Shown here: positions 9,394 to 18,206 of the stretch, in pieces
Numbering within the stretch: the first letter of the stretch is position 1
Layout: every line of letters starts with the position of its first letter
NCBI RefSeq assembly: GCF_032191465.1
Contig: NZ_JAQOUE010000001.1
Span: 744,001-808,000 of the forward strand
DNA length: 64,000 nucleotides
Source: Candidatus Nitronereus thalassa
GTDB lineage: Bacteria > Nitrospirota > Nitrospiria > Nitrospirales > UBA8639
Direction: 5' to 3'
Translations under genes and position numbers: made by a program
The notes under the pieces: generated by a model
What the model was told of the DNA's origin: nothing
The model's database searches: none
What the model saw: the letters and a program-made list of their open reading frames with translations, nothing else

Positions 9394-10557
9394 ATGACAG
9401 CATCGCTCTCTCTCTTCCCACCACCGGTCTCCTCCTATCTCTCTCCAACGACCGCGATCATTCACCTTCATGCCTTGGCACACAACCTTTCCGCCCTACG
9501 AACATTCTTAGCACCACGCTGTGAAATATTGGCTGTCGTCAAAGCCGATGGATACGGGCATGGGAGTATCGTCATCGCCAAAACCTTGGCCCAGCTGGGC
9601 ATTACCAAATTTGGTGTTGCCACCATTCAAGAAGGAGTTGCCCTCCGAGAAGCAGGATTAACAGGATCTATTATTGTTTTAGGCGCAACATTTTCTTGGC
9701 AACTTCCAGACCTGATTCACTACCAACTCACGCCGGTCATTTCCGACGCCGACACTGCCCATCAATTCGCCAAAGAGCTCTCCCCGGACCAAACACCCTA
9801 TCCGGTTCACATTAAAGTAGATACGGGCATGAGAAGACTCGGCCTCTCACCTGATGCGCTCACCTCCCTCCTGGACTCGCCTCTTTTCCAAGGGTCTTTG
9901 GTTCTGGAAAGCCTTATGACGCATTTAGCCGATGCCGATAGTGTTGATCCGGCCTTTACTCATTACCAACTTGACCAATTTCAATCCATGGTCGACCAAC
10001 TCCGCCTCAAAGGCATCATGATCCCCAGCCTTCATGCTGCGAATACCGCCGGCATCGTAGCGCACCCGCAATCTCATTTGGACATGGTCAGACCAGGGTT
10101 GCTGCTCTATGGCTACCAACCCGTGCTTCCTTTTGCCACCGCCTTGGATCTAAAACCCGTACTGAGCCTCGTGACAAAACTCGCACAAACCAAATCCGTC
10201 GGAGCAGGGGAACCACTAAGCTATAACGGGATATTTCGGACGGCCCGCCCTTCTCAAATTGGCATTCTTCCCATTGGATATGCGCACGGATACCACCGCC
10301 GACTCTCGAACCAAGGAAAAGTACTCATTGGAAATACACGCGTGCCAATTGTTGGACGAATTTGCATGGATATGACGCTCATCGATATCACCGATGTGCC
10401 AAATGCGAAGGTTGGCGACGAGGTCGTATTGCTAGGAACGCAGGGCAAAGAATCTATTTCGGCTACTGACATCGCTCAGTGGCAGGACTCAATTCCCTAT
10501 GAGGTCTTGTGTAGCATCGGCCCAAGAGTGAATCGGAAGTATGAACCACTCTCATAA
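9394..10557 (+). CDS. alr: Alanine racemase
   Basis: This 387-residue PLP enzyme interconverts L- and D-alanine for peptidoglycan. The PLP lysine motif VKADGYGHG is present near residue 50, and the second-domain motif ICMDMTLIDITDV near residue 325. VRPGLLLYGYQP and PIGYAHGYHRRL are also typical. The N-terminus has a short Pro/Ser-rich lead before the TIM barrel. It begins 7 bases after frr with AGGA before the ATG, so it probably belongs to the rpsB operon. A hairpin follows at 10583-10610. Confidence 0.95.
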   Translation: MTASLSLFPPPVSSYLSPTTAIIHLHALAHNLSALRTFLAPRCEILAVVKADGYGHGSIVIAKTLAQLGITKFGVATIQEGVALREAGLTGSIIVLGATFSWQLPDLIHYQLTPVISDADTAHQFAKELSPDQTPYPVHIKVDTGMRRLGLSPDALTSLLDSPLFQGSLVLESLMTHLADADSVDPAFTHYQLDQFQSMVDQLRLKGIMIPSLHAANTAGIVAHPQSHLDMVRPGLLLYGYQPVLPFATALDLKPVLSLVTKLAQTKSVGAGEPLSYNGIFRTARPSQIGILPIGYAHGYHRRLSNQGKVLIGNTRVPIVGRICMDMTLIDITDVPNAKVGDEVVLLGTQGKESISATDIAQWQDSIPYEVLCSIGPRVNRKYEPLS

Positions 10558-10582
10558 ATCATGAGGCCTAATCAGTGACAGG

Positions 10583-10610
10583 TGAAGCGAAAAATTCATT
10601 TTTCGGTTCA
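10583..10610. terminator. Hairpin between convergent genes, possible bidirectional terminator
   Basis: TGAAGCGAAAAA and TTTTTCGGTTCA flank a TTCA loop, giving an 11-pair stem with one mismatch. It sits between the stop codons of alr (+) and the thiamine-binding gene (-), where a shared terminator is expected. The stem is A/T rich and there is no long separate T tract, so support is moderate. Confidence 0.45.
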
Positions 10611-10614
10611 TCTA

Positions 10615-10923
10615 TCACGTCTTCAATTTTTTCTTCAGTCGTTTTTCCACACTGGCCACTTTGCCACTTAAACGCCCCTTTTTACCTTTTCGATAGTCCA
10701 CCTTCATCGTACAGGAGATTCGATTACAATCTTTTTTCATCCGTTCATAACATTGGCGAACCACATCCATCACTTCATCCCACTCACCTTCCAGAACTGT
10801 CCCCATCGGATTCAAGCGGTACTCCACACCACTGCGATCAATAATTTCCAATGAGCGAGAGACATACTTGCCAACACTTTCACTTTTCCCTAACGGAGAC
10901 ATACTAAATTCTAGCAACACCAT
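10615..10923 (-). CDS. MTH1187-family thiamine-binding protein
   Basis: This 102-residue protein matches the MTH1187/YkoF-like thiamine-binding family (former DUF77): an N-terminal strand MVLLEFSMSPLG, then SVGKYVSRSLEIIDRSGVEYRLNPMGTVLEGEWDEVM. Family members fold as a small ferredoxin-like domain and bind thiamine or related compounds. The last 25 residues are a Lys/Arg-rich tail (YRKGKKGRLSG ... KRLKKKLKT). It ends close to the convergent alr gene. Confidence 0.85.
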   Translation of the reverse strand: MVLLEFSMSPLGKSESVGKYVSRSLEIIDRSGVEYRLNPMGTVLEGEWDEVMDVVRQCYERMKKDCNRISCTMKVDYRKGKKGRLSGKVASVEKRLKKKLKT

Positions 10924-10944
10924 TGGTCTACCTTCCTTGTGTGA

Positions 10945-11580
10945 TTACGAAGCCGAGAGCTTCTTTTGCGCCTCCCATGATGCAGGATAGGTGATCGTCC
11001 CGGTGAACCGAAAGCCTTCCACGGCTTCCTTGAGTCGTTCCCGGCGACGCGCATCATTGGGTTCGCTTTTCTTCAATTCTTCACGCAGGGCGCTTAATGA
11101 ATCGAGAAACTGTCCGAACTCTTCATCAAAGATCGACTCACCGTACCGACGTAACTCACTCGCCAAGGCCGGCGAGGCTCCACTCGTACTAATCGCCACT
11201 CGGAGGGGCCCTGACTTAATCAACGCCGGCATCATGAAATGCGATCGATCCGGCTGATCAATCGACCACACCAAGAAACGCTCTGTCTTGGCCAACTCAA
11301 ATAACGATTTGGATAAGTCCGTATCCTCACGCAACAAATTAAGAACTAGGAACGCATCCTGCGCATCGGTGGATCGAAAATGTCGCCCTCGATGAATGAT
11401 CTTTCCTGACGCAGTGAGTTTTTTAAGAGCAGTTGTCAGTGTCGGATTCACCACAATGACTTTCGCGCCAACATCCAATAACCGTGAAACCTTTTCAAAG
11501 GTTTCATCATCTCCACCAATTGCCACACAAAGCCGACCCTGAATATCCAGAGAAATTTGGAACCCCGCATTTTCACTCAT
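10945..11580 (-). CDS. Precorrin-2 dehydrogenase / siroheme synthase N-terminal-type protein
   Basis: This protein of about 211 residues resembles the NAD-dependent dehydrogenase/ferrochelatase half of CysG (Met8/SirC type). It has a Rossmann start (LDIQGRLCVAIGGDDETFEKVSRLLDVGAKVIVVNPTLT), the DLSKSLFELAKTERFLVWSIDQPDRSHFMMPALIKSGPLRVAISTSGASPALA region, and a helical C-terminus. The role is oxidation of precorrin-2 to sirohydrochlorin for siroheme. No methyltransferase half is fused. The ATG at 11580 is chosen over a GTG at 11586 because AGGAG lies 7 bases upstream. The glycine-rich loop (GGDDETF) is slightly unusual. Confidence 0.82.
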   Translation of the reverse strand: MSENAGFQISLDIQGRLCVAIGGDDETFEKVSRLLDVGAKVIVVNPTLTTALKKLTASGKIIHRGRHFRSTDAQDAFLVLNLLREDTDLSKSLFELAKTERFLVWSIDQPDRSHFMMPALIKSGPLRVAISTSGASPALASELRRYGESIFDEEFGQFLDSLSALREELKKSEPNDARRRERLKEAVEGFRFTGTITYPASWEAQKKLSAS

Positions 11581-11777
11581 ACCCACTCCTTATTCATTCA
11601 TGCTCAAATCCATGTGCCGCGCAAGAAAGTTCCAGAAAGGGCCGACAGCCTCTCTACAGCGAGGGCATCTAGACTGTTCTTTACCATGTGGAAAAAATTG
11701 AAAAACGTTGGCAGGAGCACAGAGAGGGAAACTCCCCCTATCGCCTCTCAGGCAACCACGATGATATTACCCAAACT

Positions 11778-12314
11778 CTAGTCGTCTGAATCTAACTCCA
11801 TATGCCAATAGAGATAATCTCTCCAACTATCTGGCGCATTTCGAATTCCAATCATGATAGTTAACGTAGGGTTCCAGCGCGGCTTTTCCGGTTTCTTCTT
11901 TAACCGCATATGCGCTTCACCTGGTGTTCGACCACTCTTTCGATTATTACAACGCCAGCAAGCCGTGACAATATTCTCCCAGGTCTTCTTTCCACCCTTT
12001 GCAATCGGAAGCACGTGGTCGAAGGTCAGCTCCTCCGTTCGAAACTTCTTGCAACAATATTGGCAGGTATATTTATCGCGGGTAAAAATATTAATTCGAG
12101 AAAACTTCACCGAACGGTGCGTGGCTTTTAACTTTACCACATTGAGAAGCCGCATCACCGAGGGCAGCTTGAAGGTGATTGCCACACCGCGAATATCCTT
12201 ATCATAAAATTCAAGGACTTCGACTTTCTCTTGGCACAAGAGGGTAATGGCCTTTTTCCAATCAACGACCCGCAACGGTTCATAGGTCGCATTCAAGAGC
12301 AGGGTCATTTCCAT
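11778..12314 (-). CDS. HNH endonuclease family protein
   Basis: This 178-residue protein contains an HNH module: CQYCCKKF, then LTFDHVLPIAKGGKKTWENIVTACWRCNNRK, so both zinc-type CxxC pairs and the DH...N...N pattern are intact. The N-terminal LLLNATYEPLRVVDWKKAI motif marks a chromosomal HNH family that is widespread and not tied to mobile elements. Its biological role is not established. A second ATG lies two codons inside. GGAGG is 12 bases before ATG 12314, a slightly long spacing. Confidence 0.85.
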   Translation of the reverse strand: MEMTLLLNATYEPLRVVDWKKAITLLCQEKVEVLEFYDKDIRGVAITFKLPSVMRLLNVVKLKATHRSVKFSRINIFTRDKYTCQYCCKKFRTEELTFDHVLPIAKGGKKTWENIVTACWRCNNRKSGRTPGEAHMRLKKKPEKPRWNPTLTIMIGIRNAPDSWRDYLYWHMELDSDD

Positions 12315-12486
12315 TAGCTATAAGGACCTCCAGGTTCGTGAACACCCCAGGATTGAATGGTGTGTGTATAGCATCAGCCCCTATTGGGAATCAACAACCA
12401 CCCTCGGGAAATTCTCTTGCAGCACCTGCCCACCCTTGTTAAAATCCGCCCTTTCTCGGGGAAATTATCAATTGGGAGCCATCCGC

Positions 12487-12822
12487 GTGAAGTTTATTGA
12501 TGCTGCAAAACTCTCGGATCTTCCTCCAGGATCTTGCCTATCAGTTGAAGTAGATCCGGAAGGTCGAGGTGTGGCCCTCTTCAACGTGGATGGAGAAATT
12601 TTTGCCCTCGATAATACATGTCCCCATGCGGGTGGCCCCTTGGGAGAAGGTATTTTGCACGGAGACACCGTGCGATGTCCTTGGCATGGCTGGAAATTTA
12701 ATGTCCGCACCGGACAATGTCTCAAAAACCCGGTGGACGATTGGGCTGTGGCCTGTTTTCCTCTCCGAGTTGAAAACGGCACTATACAAATTGCGCTGAA
12801 AGATCAGGATTGCCCTTCCTAA
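12487..12822 (+). CDS. Rieske [2Fe-2S] ferredoxin-like protein (NirD/BphF type)
   Basis: This protein of about 111 residues carries both Rieske motifs, CPHAGGPLGEG and CPWHGWKF, which ligand a [2Fe-2S] cluster through two Cys and two His. The size and lack of a membrane anchor fit a soluble electron-transfer ferredoxin or a NirD-like subunit. The GTG start at 12487 has GGGAG eight bases upstream and gives a normal N-terminus (VKFIDAAKLSDLPPG); the frame is open to 12364 but the extra residues are not conserved-looking. Its 3' end overlaps the convergent gene by about 41 bases. The partner enzyme is not evident nearby. Confidence 0.83.
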   Translation: MKFIDAAKLSDLPPGSCLSVEVDPEGRGVALFNVDGEIFALDNTCPHAGGPLGEGILHGDTVRCPWHGWKFNVRTGQCLKNPVDDWAVACFPLRVENGTIQIALKDQDCPS

Positions 12823-13267
12823 AAGATATTTGATCCTGATGCGGCAGCGGCGGCAATTCATGAAAAGGCATAAAATGAATCGCAGCCAAAGAGATCACGC
12901 GAATGGTTTTATCTTTCAAGGTCACCCGCCATGCGAACTCTCGCTGAATCCATTCATTAAAACCTTTTTCTCGAACTAACACCCTTACAGCATAAACACC
13001 AGGTTGCTCTTCTCCCACCTGCCACTCACCTTTATGATACTGAATACCCTTCGTCTCTAAATCTTGGACATAGCGATTCACCGCCTCCTCAAGAGTTGGG
13101 GCATTTCGAGCAGGATGATTCCGCACCAACTCCAAAGCCTCTTCAGCCTTGGGATCATTAGGAACAGGAGGTGCGGTTGCTTTGGGTTGGGAATACAAAA
13201 ACCCCACAATAGCCAGAAGCACCAACAACCCCAAACCAATTATTTGCCGGGAACTGATCGATCCCAT
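12782..13267 (-). CDS. Single-pass membrane-anchored protein, unknown function
   Basis: I do not recognise this protein of about 161 residues. An N-terminal hydrophobic segment (IIGLGLLVLLAIVGFLY, residues about 7-23) is followed by a Pro-rich linker and a soluble domain (VNRYVQDLETKGIQYHKGEWQVGEEQPGVYAVRVLVREKG). It is probably anchored in the inner membrane with the domain outside. The preferred start is ATG 13267, with AGGAG 13 bases upstream, inside the 3' end of the adenosyltransferase gene. Overlap with that gene suggests co-transcription. Confidence 0.6.
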   Translation of the reverse strand: MGSISSRQIIGLGLLVLLAIVGFLYSQPKATAPPVPNDPKAEEALELVRNHPARNAPTLEEAVNRYVQDLETKGIQYHKGEWQVGEEQPGVYAVRVLVREKGFNEWIQREFAWRVTLKDKTIRVISLAAIHFMPFHELPPLPHQDQISFRKGNPDLSAQFV

Positions 13268-13830
13268 AAGAATTCTGGCTCTCCTGTGTGATGTCCAATC
13301 CAACGCGCAAACACAAAAAACGCATCGCTCAATCGATTTAAAAAAGGAATGATATGTTCGGGGACAGATTCCTCATGAATCAAAGTCACGCACATCCGTT
13401 CAGCCCGACGAGACACAGTCCGGGCCTGATGTAAAAAACCAGAAACCTTTCCACCCCCAGGCAACAAAAATTCCTTTAAGGGAGCTAGGTCTTCCTGGCA
13501 CTGATCGATCCAACGCTCTAACTGTTCTACATCCTTTTCAGTCACGGTTGGCATATTGGTAAAAACTTGACCAGGAGGGGTTGCGAGAAGGCCACCAACA
13601 TCAAATAGTTTATTTTGAATCCACTTCAAAAATCCTTCTAACTTCGCAGAGGCCTCATCTCGTTTAACCAAATCTTGGTTAAACACACGGGCCAATCCAA
13701 TAATGGAATTCAACTCATCCACAGTTCCGTAGGCCTCAACTCGAATCGCATTTTTCGCAACTTCCTGTCCTCCGGCTAATCGGGTGCGACCGCCATCACC
13801 GGTCTTGGTGTAAACCTTAGAAATTCTCAC
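13240..13830 (-). CDS. PduO-type cob(I)alamin adenosyltransferase
   Basis: This 196-residue protein matches PduO/MMAB-type ATP:corrinoid adenosyltransferases: N-terminal KVYTKTGDGGRTRLAGGQ (ATP binding), YGTVDELNSIIGLAR, and ARTVSRRAERMCVTL with FLNRLSDAFFVFAR at the C-terminus. It attaches the 5'-deoxyadenosyl group to cob(I)alamin. The start is GTG 13830 with GAGGAG five bases upstream. It lies downstream of the cobalamin uptake and cbiA genes on the same strand, which fits B12 salvage. Confidence 0.93.
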   Translation of the reverse strand: MRISKVYTKTGDGGRTRLAGGQEVAKNAIRVEAYGTVDELNSIIGLARVFNQDLVKRDEASAKLEGFLKWIQNKLFDVGGLLATPPGQVFTNMPTVTEKDVEQLERWIDQCQEDLAPLKEFLLPGGGKVSGFLHQARTVSRRAERMCVTLIHEESVPEHIIPFLNRLSDAFFVFARWIGHHTGEPEFLWDRSVPGK

Positions 13831-13878
13831 AATTTCTCCTCATGACACATTCCCAAAAGTTCCCCACAAATGAGTTTG

Positions 13879-14043
13879 CTAGGCGGATTGACTAATTTGA
13901 TCTAAACAGGTTTGACAGAGGCAATCCTGAAACTGGGAAGAGACCATCTCTCGCTTGCCATCGGCTAGAATCCTCTCATAGCACCAGCAAGAATAGACGG
14001 GCCCACAAGAAAAAGTTTGCCCACAACGCTCACAGGCTTTCAT
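13879..14043 (-). CDS. Cysteine-rich CWC family small protein
   Basis: This is a 54-residue protein with seven cysteines: CERCGQTFSCG near the start, SCWCYERI in the centre (the CWC signature), and CLCQTCLDQI at the end. The pattern suggests zinc binding. The family has no established function. The start at ATG 14043 places the first CxxC at residue 4, as expected; an upstream GTG at 14109 would add 22 residues and has no ribosome site. It sits between cbiA and the adenosyltransferase on the same strand. Confidence 0.7.
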   Translation of the reverse strand: MKACERCGQTFSCGPVYSCWCYERILADGKREMVSSQFQDCLCQTCLDQISQSA

Positions 14044-14329
14044 CAAGCCTTGGCCATTTTGAGATATTGCCACTGTATTCGCAACCTTTCTCGTTTCAAT
14101 GGGAGGCACAAATCAGATTACGACTGCAAACCACCCGGCTTTCGTAGCTCCGCCATCTTATGGCGCTTCTAACACATGAATGAGCAGAATGAGAAACTGC
14201 ATTTACGAAAAGACGCTAACTCCAAAACAAGTCAATCAAAGATTCCCTTTACTCCTCAGAAACCAATGACACATGTGGGTTGCAGAGGAAAATGGCTCTC
14301 GGCTTTCCACAAAATTTTGGATTGATCCA

Positions 14330-15742
14330 TCAAATTATCCCTGATCGAGTTTGCGCGGAAAAATCAACGAGATTTTTGGCAAGAGCCGCCTGACTACCAA
14401 AATGAAGGTGTGTATATAACGCAAGCGTATTCTGAAATTTCAACCCATCCGGCCCCTTATGTGATCGAGATGCATCTGAAATCTGACACACAAACTCACC
14501 CTCAAATTCCTCATCAAGGGGAACCAGCGTCGAATAGTGAAACTCATGTCCACGGGCCTGCAGTCCTGAAGGCCCAAGCATACAAGATTCAATCAGTTCA
14601 AGATGGCGATACCCGATCATCATGTGGGAACGAGACATCTTCGCCACATAAGGAAACACACCGACCATAGGAAATTTCTGCCCCTCAAAATCTTCAATCG
14701 AGTTCATCAAATACATCAGACCACCACACTCCGCATAGACCGCTCCACCTCGACAAGCAAAATCTTTAATGGCCTGGCGCATGCGAATATTTTCGGATAA
14801 TCCTTTTTCATGGAGTTCGGGATACCCGCCCCCAAGATAGAGTAAATCTACTTTTGGCATCTCAACATCCACTAAGGGGGAAAAGAAAATTAACTCCGCA
14901 CCTTGGTCACGCATCGCAGAAAAGTTTTCCTGATAGTAAAAACAGAATGCTGAATCGTAGGCAATGCCGATCTTCACAGTTTTATTGGGACCACCAATCG
15001 TTTTTGGAATTTCTTGAAGAATTTTTACAGGTGGAGACGAAGGAACATTATGAGAAGCAGCTAGATCTTCGACCAATGCCAGGTCAATCGTCTCTATAGC
15101 CGATTCTCCCAATTTGTCGTATACATCCGTTCCCATCTGCTCAAACGCCACCCGCAATCCTAAATGTCGGTCCTCAATGGTCACCACTGGATCAGATTTC
15201 AAATATCCAACGACCTTTACACTACAACTATTTTCAACAGAATCTCTAAGCAACACAAAATGTCCCTTGCTATTCACTCGATTGAACACCACCCCTACCA
15301 CACGAATGTCAGGGTCAAAAGTCGCATAGCCACATACCATAGCCGCCACAGAACGAGCCATCGCACTCCCATCAACAACTAGCAATACTGGGGCGCTGAG
15401 ATGCTTTGCCATCTGAGCAGTACTGCCAGAATCATCAACAGCCGAGGCTCCATCAAACAATCCCATCATCCCTTCGATGATCGAAAGATCTGCTTCACGA
15501 GCAGCCTGTTCAAAGGCATATTTGTTAGCGGAAGCATCAAGCATCCACCCATCCAAGTTATAGGAATGTCGCCCAGTCACGGCGTTGTGATGCATGGGAT
15601 CAAGGAAATCAGGGCCAATCTTAAACGGTTGCACACGACGACCTTGGGCCGTCAACGCTGCCATTAGGGCAAGAGAAACAGTAGTCTTCCCTACTCCACT
15701 ATGTGTTCCGGCAATGATGAGTCGAGGGTAATTTCTAAACAT
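14330..15742 (-). CDS. cbiA: Cobyrinate a,c-diamide synthase
   Basis: This 470-residue protein has the CobB/CbiA layout: an N-terminal P-loop domain (IIAGTHSGVGKTTVSLALMAAL), GMMGLFDGA, and a C-terminal glutamine-amidotransferase-like domain with the nucleophile region GGAVYAECGGLMYL and the catalytic His region HEFHYS. It amidates the a and c side chains of cobyrinate using glutamine and ATP. It starts 16 bases after the receptor gene, so it is likely co-transcribed with it under the riboswitch. No full corrin-ring pathway is visible here, so salvage or remodelling is possible. Confidence 0.94.
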   Translation of the reverse strand: MFRNYPRLIIAGTHSGVGKTTVSLALMAALTAQGRRVQPFKIGPDFLDPMHHNAVTGRHSYNLDGWMLDASANKYAFEQAAREADLSIIEGMMGLFDGASAVDDSGSTAQMAKHLSAPVLLVVDGSAMARSVAAMVCGYATFDPDIRVVGVVFNRVNSKGHFVLLRDSVENSCSVKVVGYLKSDPVVTIEDRHLGLRVAFEQMGTDVYDKLGESAIETIDLALVEDLAASHNVPSSPPVKILQEIPKTIGGPNKTVKIGIAYDSAFCFYYQENFSAMRDQGAELIFFSPLVDVEMPKVDLLYLGGGYPELHEKGLSENIRMRQAIKDFACRGGAVYAECGGLMYLMNSIEDFEGQKFPMVGVFPYVAKMSRSHMMIGYRHLELIESCMLGPSGLQARGHEFHYSTLVPLDEEFEGEFVCQISDASRSHKGPDGLKFQNTLALYTHLHFGSQAALAKNLVDFSAQTRSGII

Positions 15743-15758
15743 AAAAGGGCATCAGGGG

Positions 15759-17888
15759 TTACCGAGGAAAGGCATTAAATTGGTAGCTTATCCCACCAAA
15801 CATTGCAAAGCCGGGCTCCGGCACAACGAACTGTACTGTGGATCCATCACCACCGGGAATGCGATCCGCCGCATAAATTCCTCTAGAAAAATTGTTAGCA
15901 TCTAAAATATTATTGAATTGCAAAAAGGCTGTAAAAATACCTCCAGGGACGTCGCGCTCATATGCGGCCTTACCATTAAGTACAAAATATCCTGGCAGAC
16001 TTGAAGAAGTGTTCCCTTCATCGTTCTGCAAGAATTGTGAACCGACATACAAACCCATAACTGAAAGAGTTACGCCTTCTACCGGCCGCAAATTTCCAAT
16101 TACACTCAAGCGATGTTTGGGAACCAGAGGCAAGGTGTCTCCCACATCCGCAACTCGCATGTTATTAGTACCAGATCCAAAATTAATTGGGCTGCGGAAT
16201 TGTGCTTCTGTAAACGTATAGTTGATTTGGCCATCGAAATAGGTTACGGGCCGTACGCTTATCGTCATTTCCACACCCCTTCGCCTCGTCTTATCTAGGT
16301 TCCGATTAATCCCATCAAATGCTGAAAAATCGCAAAGAATGCATGTCAGAAAAATTTCATCCTTAATGTCCGACTGGTAAAAAGTAATAGCAACATCCCC
16401 CCAGGTGCCAATTTTAGCATTTCCCCCGACCTCGTAGTTCTTCGAGCGTACAGGGCTGAGATTCGGATTGGACGTAAAGGCACTGGCGAACATTTCCTGG
16501 ACGGTAGGAGTTCTAAATCCCTGGGAGAATGTGAAATATACACTTGAAGTCGGCGTCACCAGATAAGTGATCCCTGCTCGGGGAGTAACTCGATCAAAAT
16601 CTATGTCTGCATTTAAAGAAGGATTCGTCTTTTCCATAAAGTCAATGTCGCTCTTGTCAAATCGCAATCCACCAGAAAGTATGACTTGTGATGACACATG
16701 AACGGAGTCTTGAACGTAGAGACCCAAGACATCTTCACTGGAATCGGAAAAGCTTGATGAGAAGGCTGAAACCGCCTGACTATCAAAGTCGTTCCACGTC
16801 ACCTCAACTCCCATTACCGCTTCATTTTTAAAACCAAACGGAGATGATTGTTGAGCCAATTGAAAAGTTCCAGACCAACTCTCGGTATCCGCGGCAGTTG
16901 TGCTGGTTGGGAAACTACCTCCCAAGGCAAAAGGGTTACTGACCAAGAACGAAGCTTGTTGAAGATTCCGATAAGTGCCATTTGCAGAAAAAGTGAATCC
17001 CTCAGGTAAAATCTGTTTAAGATTTATTCGCACCACGTTATTCTCACGGTCAAAAAAGTCTCCCGGTGATACATTGGCTTTCGGGTTATTTTCCGCAATT
17101 CGAATAGGACTAGCACCTGCTTGACTAAAATGACTTTTGACATAGGTATATGAAATATTGACGTCCGTATTGTCTGTAGGTCGATATCCTAATTTACTAA
17201 AAAATCGTTGAACATCCCCACCACCCTCATCCCGAAATCCAGCTTCTGATTCCTGTGTAAAATTGAAATAGTAATTAAAATCTCCGACTGGGCCACTTGC
17301 ATTCATATTATATCGTTCACGGTCAAAGCTTCCCCGAGCAACTTCTCCAGATACCTGACGTTTCGTGGTGCCTGTTTTTGTCACGATGTTGATGGTTCCC
17401 CCCAAAGTGTTTTTTCCAAAGATGGCATTGGGGCCTGGAATAACCTCAATTCGTTCAATCGTTTCAAAGGGGATGAGATCAAAGTTTATTGTGTTGAAGC
17501 TAGGCTCATTGGCCCGCATACCATCCACAAAAACAGAAATTGAAGAAACAGGAGTGGAATTAAATCCACGCATATCTACCCGATGTTCAAATGCATTACC
17601 GACTTCGTTATACATGACGATTCCCGTTGCGTATTGGAGAGCTTCCTGAACTGTCTTTGCGCCAAATTTCTGGATATCCTCCGCCGTAATGACGGTGATT
17701 TTTGCTGGGACGGAATATTTGTCTGTCTGGATGGCAGGCAACCGTGAATCACTAATCACGTATTCTTTCATTTGCTGAACATTCTGAATCTCGGTGTCAG
17801 AAATATCCGTTGTAGCGTAAACTATCAAACTAGGAGAAGAAGCGGTGAGAAGAAAAAGCAGGAAAAGATAATAAACAATTGCAGACAT
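15759..17888 (-). CDS. TonB-dependent outer-membrane receptor, probable cobalamin/corrinoid receptor
   Basis: This 709-residue protein starts with a signal peptide (YYLFLLFLLTASSPSLIVYA), then a plug domain (ITVITAEDIQKFGAKTVQEALQYATGIV, VDMRGFNSTPVSSISVFVDGMRA, IERIEVIPGPNAIFGKNTLGGTINIVTK) and a beta-barrel ending in an aromatic-rich strand (FAMFGGISYQFNAFPR). The cobalamin riboswitch directly upstream is the main reason to assign corrinoid uptake. The start ATG has GGGAGG six bases before it, and that ribosome site lies in a hairpin (17894-17919) likely to form the riboswitch output. Confidence 0.9.
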   Translation of the reverse strand: MSAIVYYLFLLFLLTASSPSLIVYATTDISDTEIQNVQQMKEYVISDSRLPAIQTDKYSVPAKITVITAEDIQKFGAKTVQEALQYATGIVMYNEVGNAFEHRVDMRGFNSTPVSSISVFVDGMRANEPSFNTINFDLIPFETIERIEVIPGPNAIFGKNTLGGTINIVTKTGTTKRQVSGEVARGSFDRERYNMNASGPVGDFNYYFNFTQESEAGFRDEGGGDVQRFFSKLGYRPTDNTDVNISYTYVKSHFSQAGASPIRIAENNPKANVSPGDFFDRENNVVRINLKQILPEGFTFSANGTYRNLQQASFLVSNPFALGGSFPTSTTAADTESWSGTFQLAQQSSPFGFKNEAVMGVEVTWNDFDSQAVSAFSSSFSDSSEDVLGLYVQDSVHVSSQVILSGGLRFDKSDIDFMEKTNPSLNADIDFDRVTPRAGITYLVTPTSSVYFTFSQGFRTPTVQEMFASAFTSNPNLSPVRSKNYEVGGNAKIGTWGDVAITFYQSDIKDEIFLTCILCDFSAFDGINRNLDKTRRRGVEMTISVRPVTYFDGQINYTFTEAQFRSPINFGSGTNNMRVADVGDTLPLVPKHRLSVIGNLRPVEGVTLSVMGLYVGSQFLQNDEGNTSSSLPGYFVLNGKAAYERDVPGGIFTAFLQFNNILDANNFSRGIYAADRIPGGDGSTVQFVVPEPGFAMFGGISYQFNAFPR

Positions 17889-17893
17889 GAACG

Positions 17894-17919
17894 ACCTCCC
17901 TTTGGCTCGAAGGGTGGGT
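17894..17919 (-). promoter_or_regulatory. Hairpin that would sequester the receptor gene's ribosome-binding site
   Basis: On the minus strand, ACC..CCCTT pairs with AAGGG..GGT around a short loop, and the AAGGGAGG arm is the ribosome site 6 bases upstream of the ATG at 17888. With the cobalamin aptamer just upstream, this is a plausible translation-blocking expression platform. No long T tract follows, so termination seems less likely here. Confidence 0.5.
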
Positions 17920-17924
17920 TGAGA

Positions 17925-18160
17925 AGGTAGCGGCAGCTGGGTTTCCTGACTTGCGGATCACGACTTCTCTGCGCCTTCCCAGCCAATGCGCGAGTCGTTA
18001 GAACAACGACTCACTCATTATTTCCCTGGCCAGTGGCTTTCTTGCAGAGTTATTCCCCGCTTACAGTGGCGGCACCGTGATGGATTTACACCATCTTCCC
18101 CGACACATGCCGAAATTTTTCCTCGATCCCGTTCCTTTCGTTACGGGGCAGTAACCAAAA
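17925..18160 (-). ncRNA. Cobalamin riboswitch upstream of the TonB-dependent receptor
   Basis: Read on the minus strand, the conserved cobalamin aptamer parts appear in order: GGGGAAGATGGTGTAAATCC, then CGGTGCCGCCACTGTAA (B12 box region), then AAGCCACTGGCC, GGGAAGG, GATCCGCAAGTCAGGAAACCC. This matches the classical B12-element consensus. GGTT near the 5' side and AACC at the 3' side could close P1. Adenosylcobalamin or a related corrinoid binding would repress the receptor-cbiA transcript. Outer boundaries are approximate. Confidence 0.93.
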
Positions 18161-18206
18161 GACCACCCCTGATTGGTGAACAAACATGTGAGAGGTCAAT
18201 TCCTCC

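Noticed and set aside
12364-12486. Upstream extension of the Rieske gene frame
   Set aside because: The extra 41 residues look random and the GTG at 12487 has a good ribosome site and the normal N-terminus.
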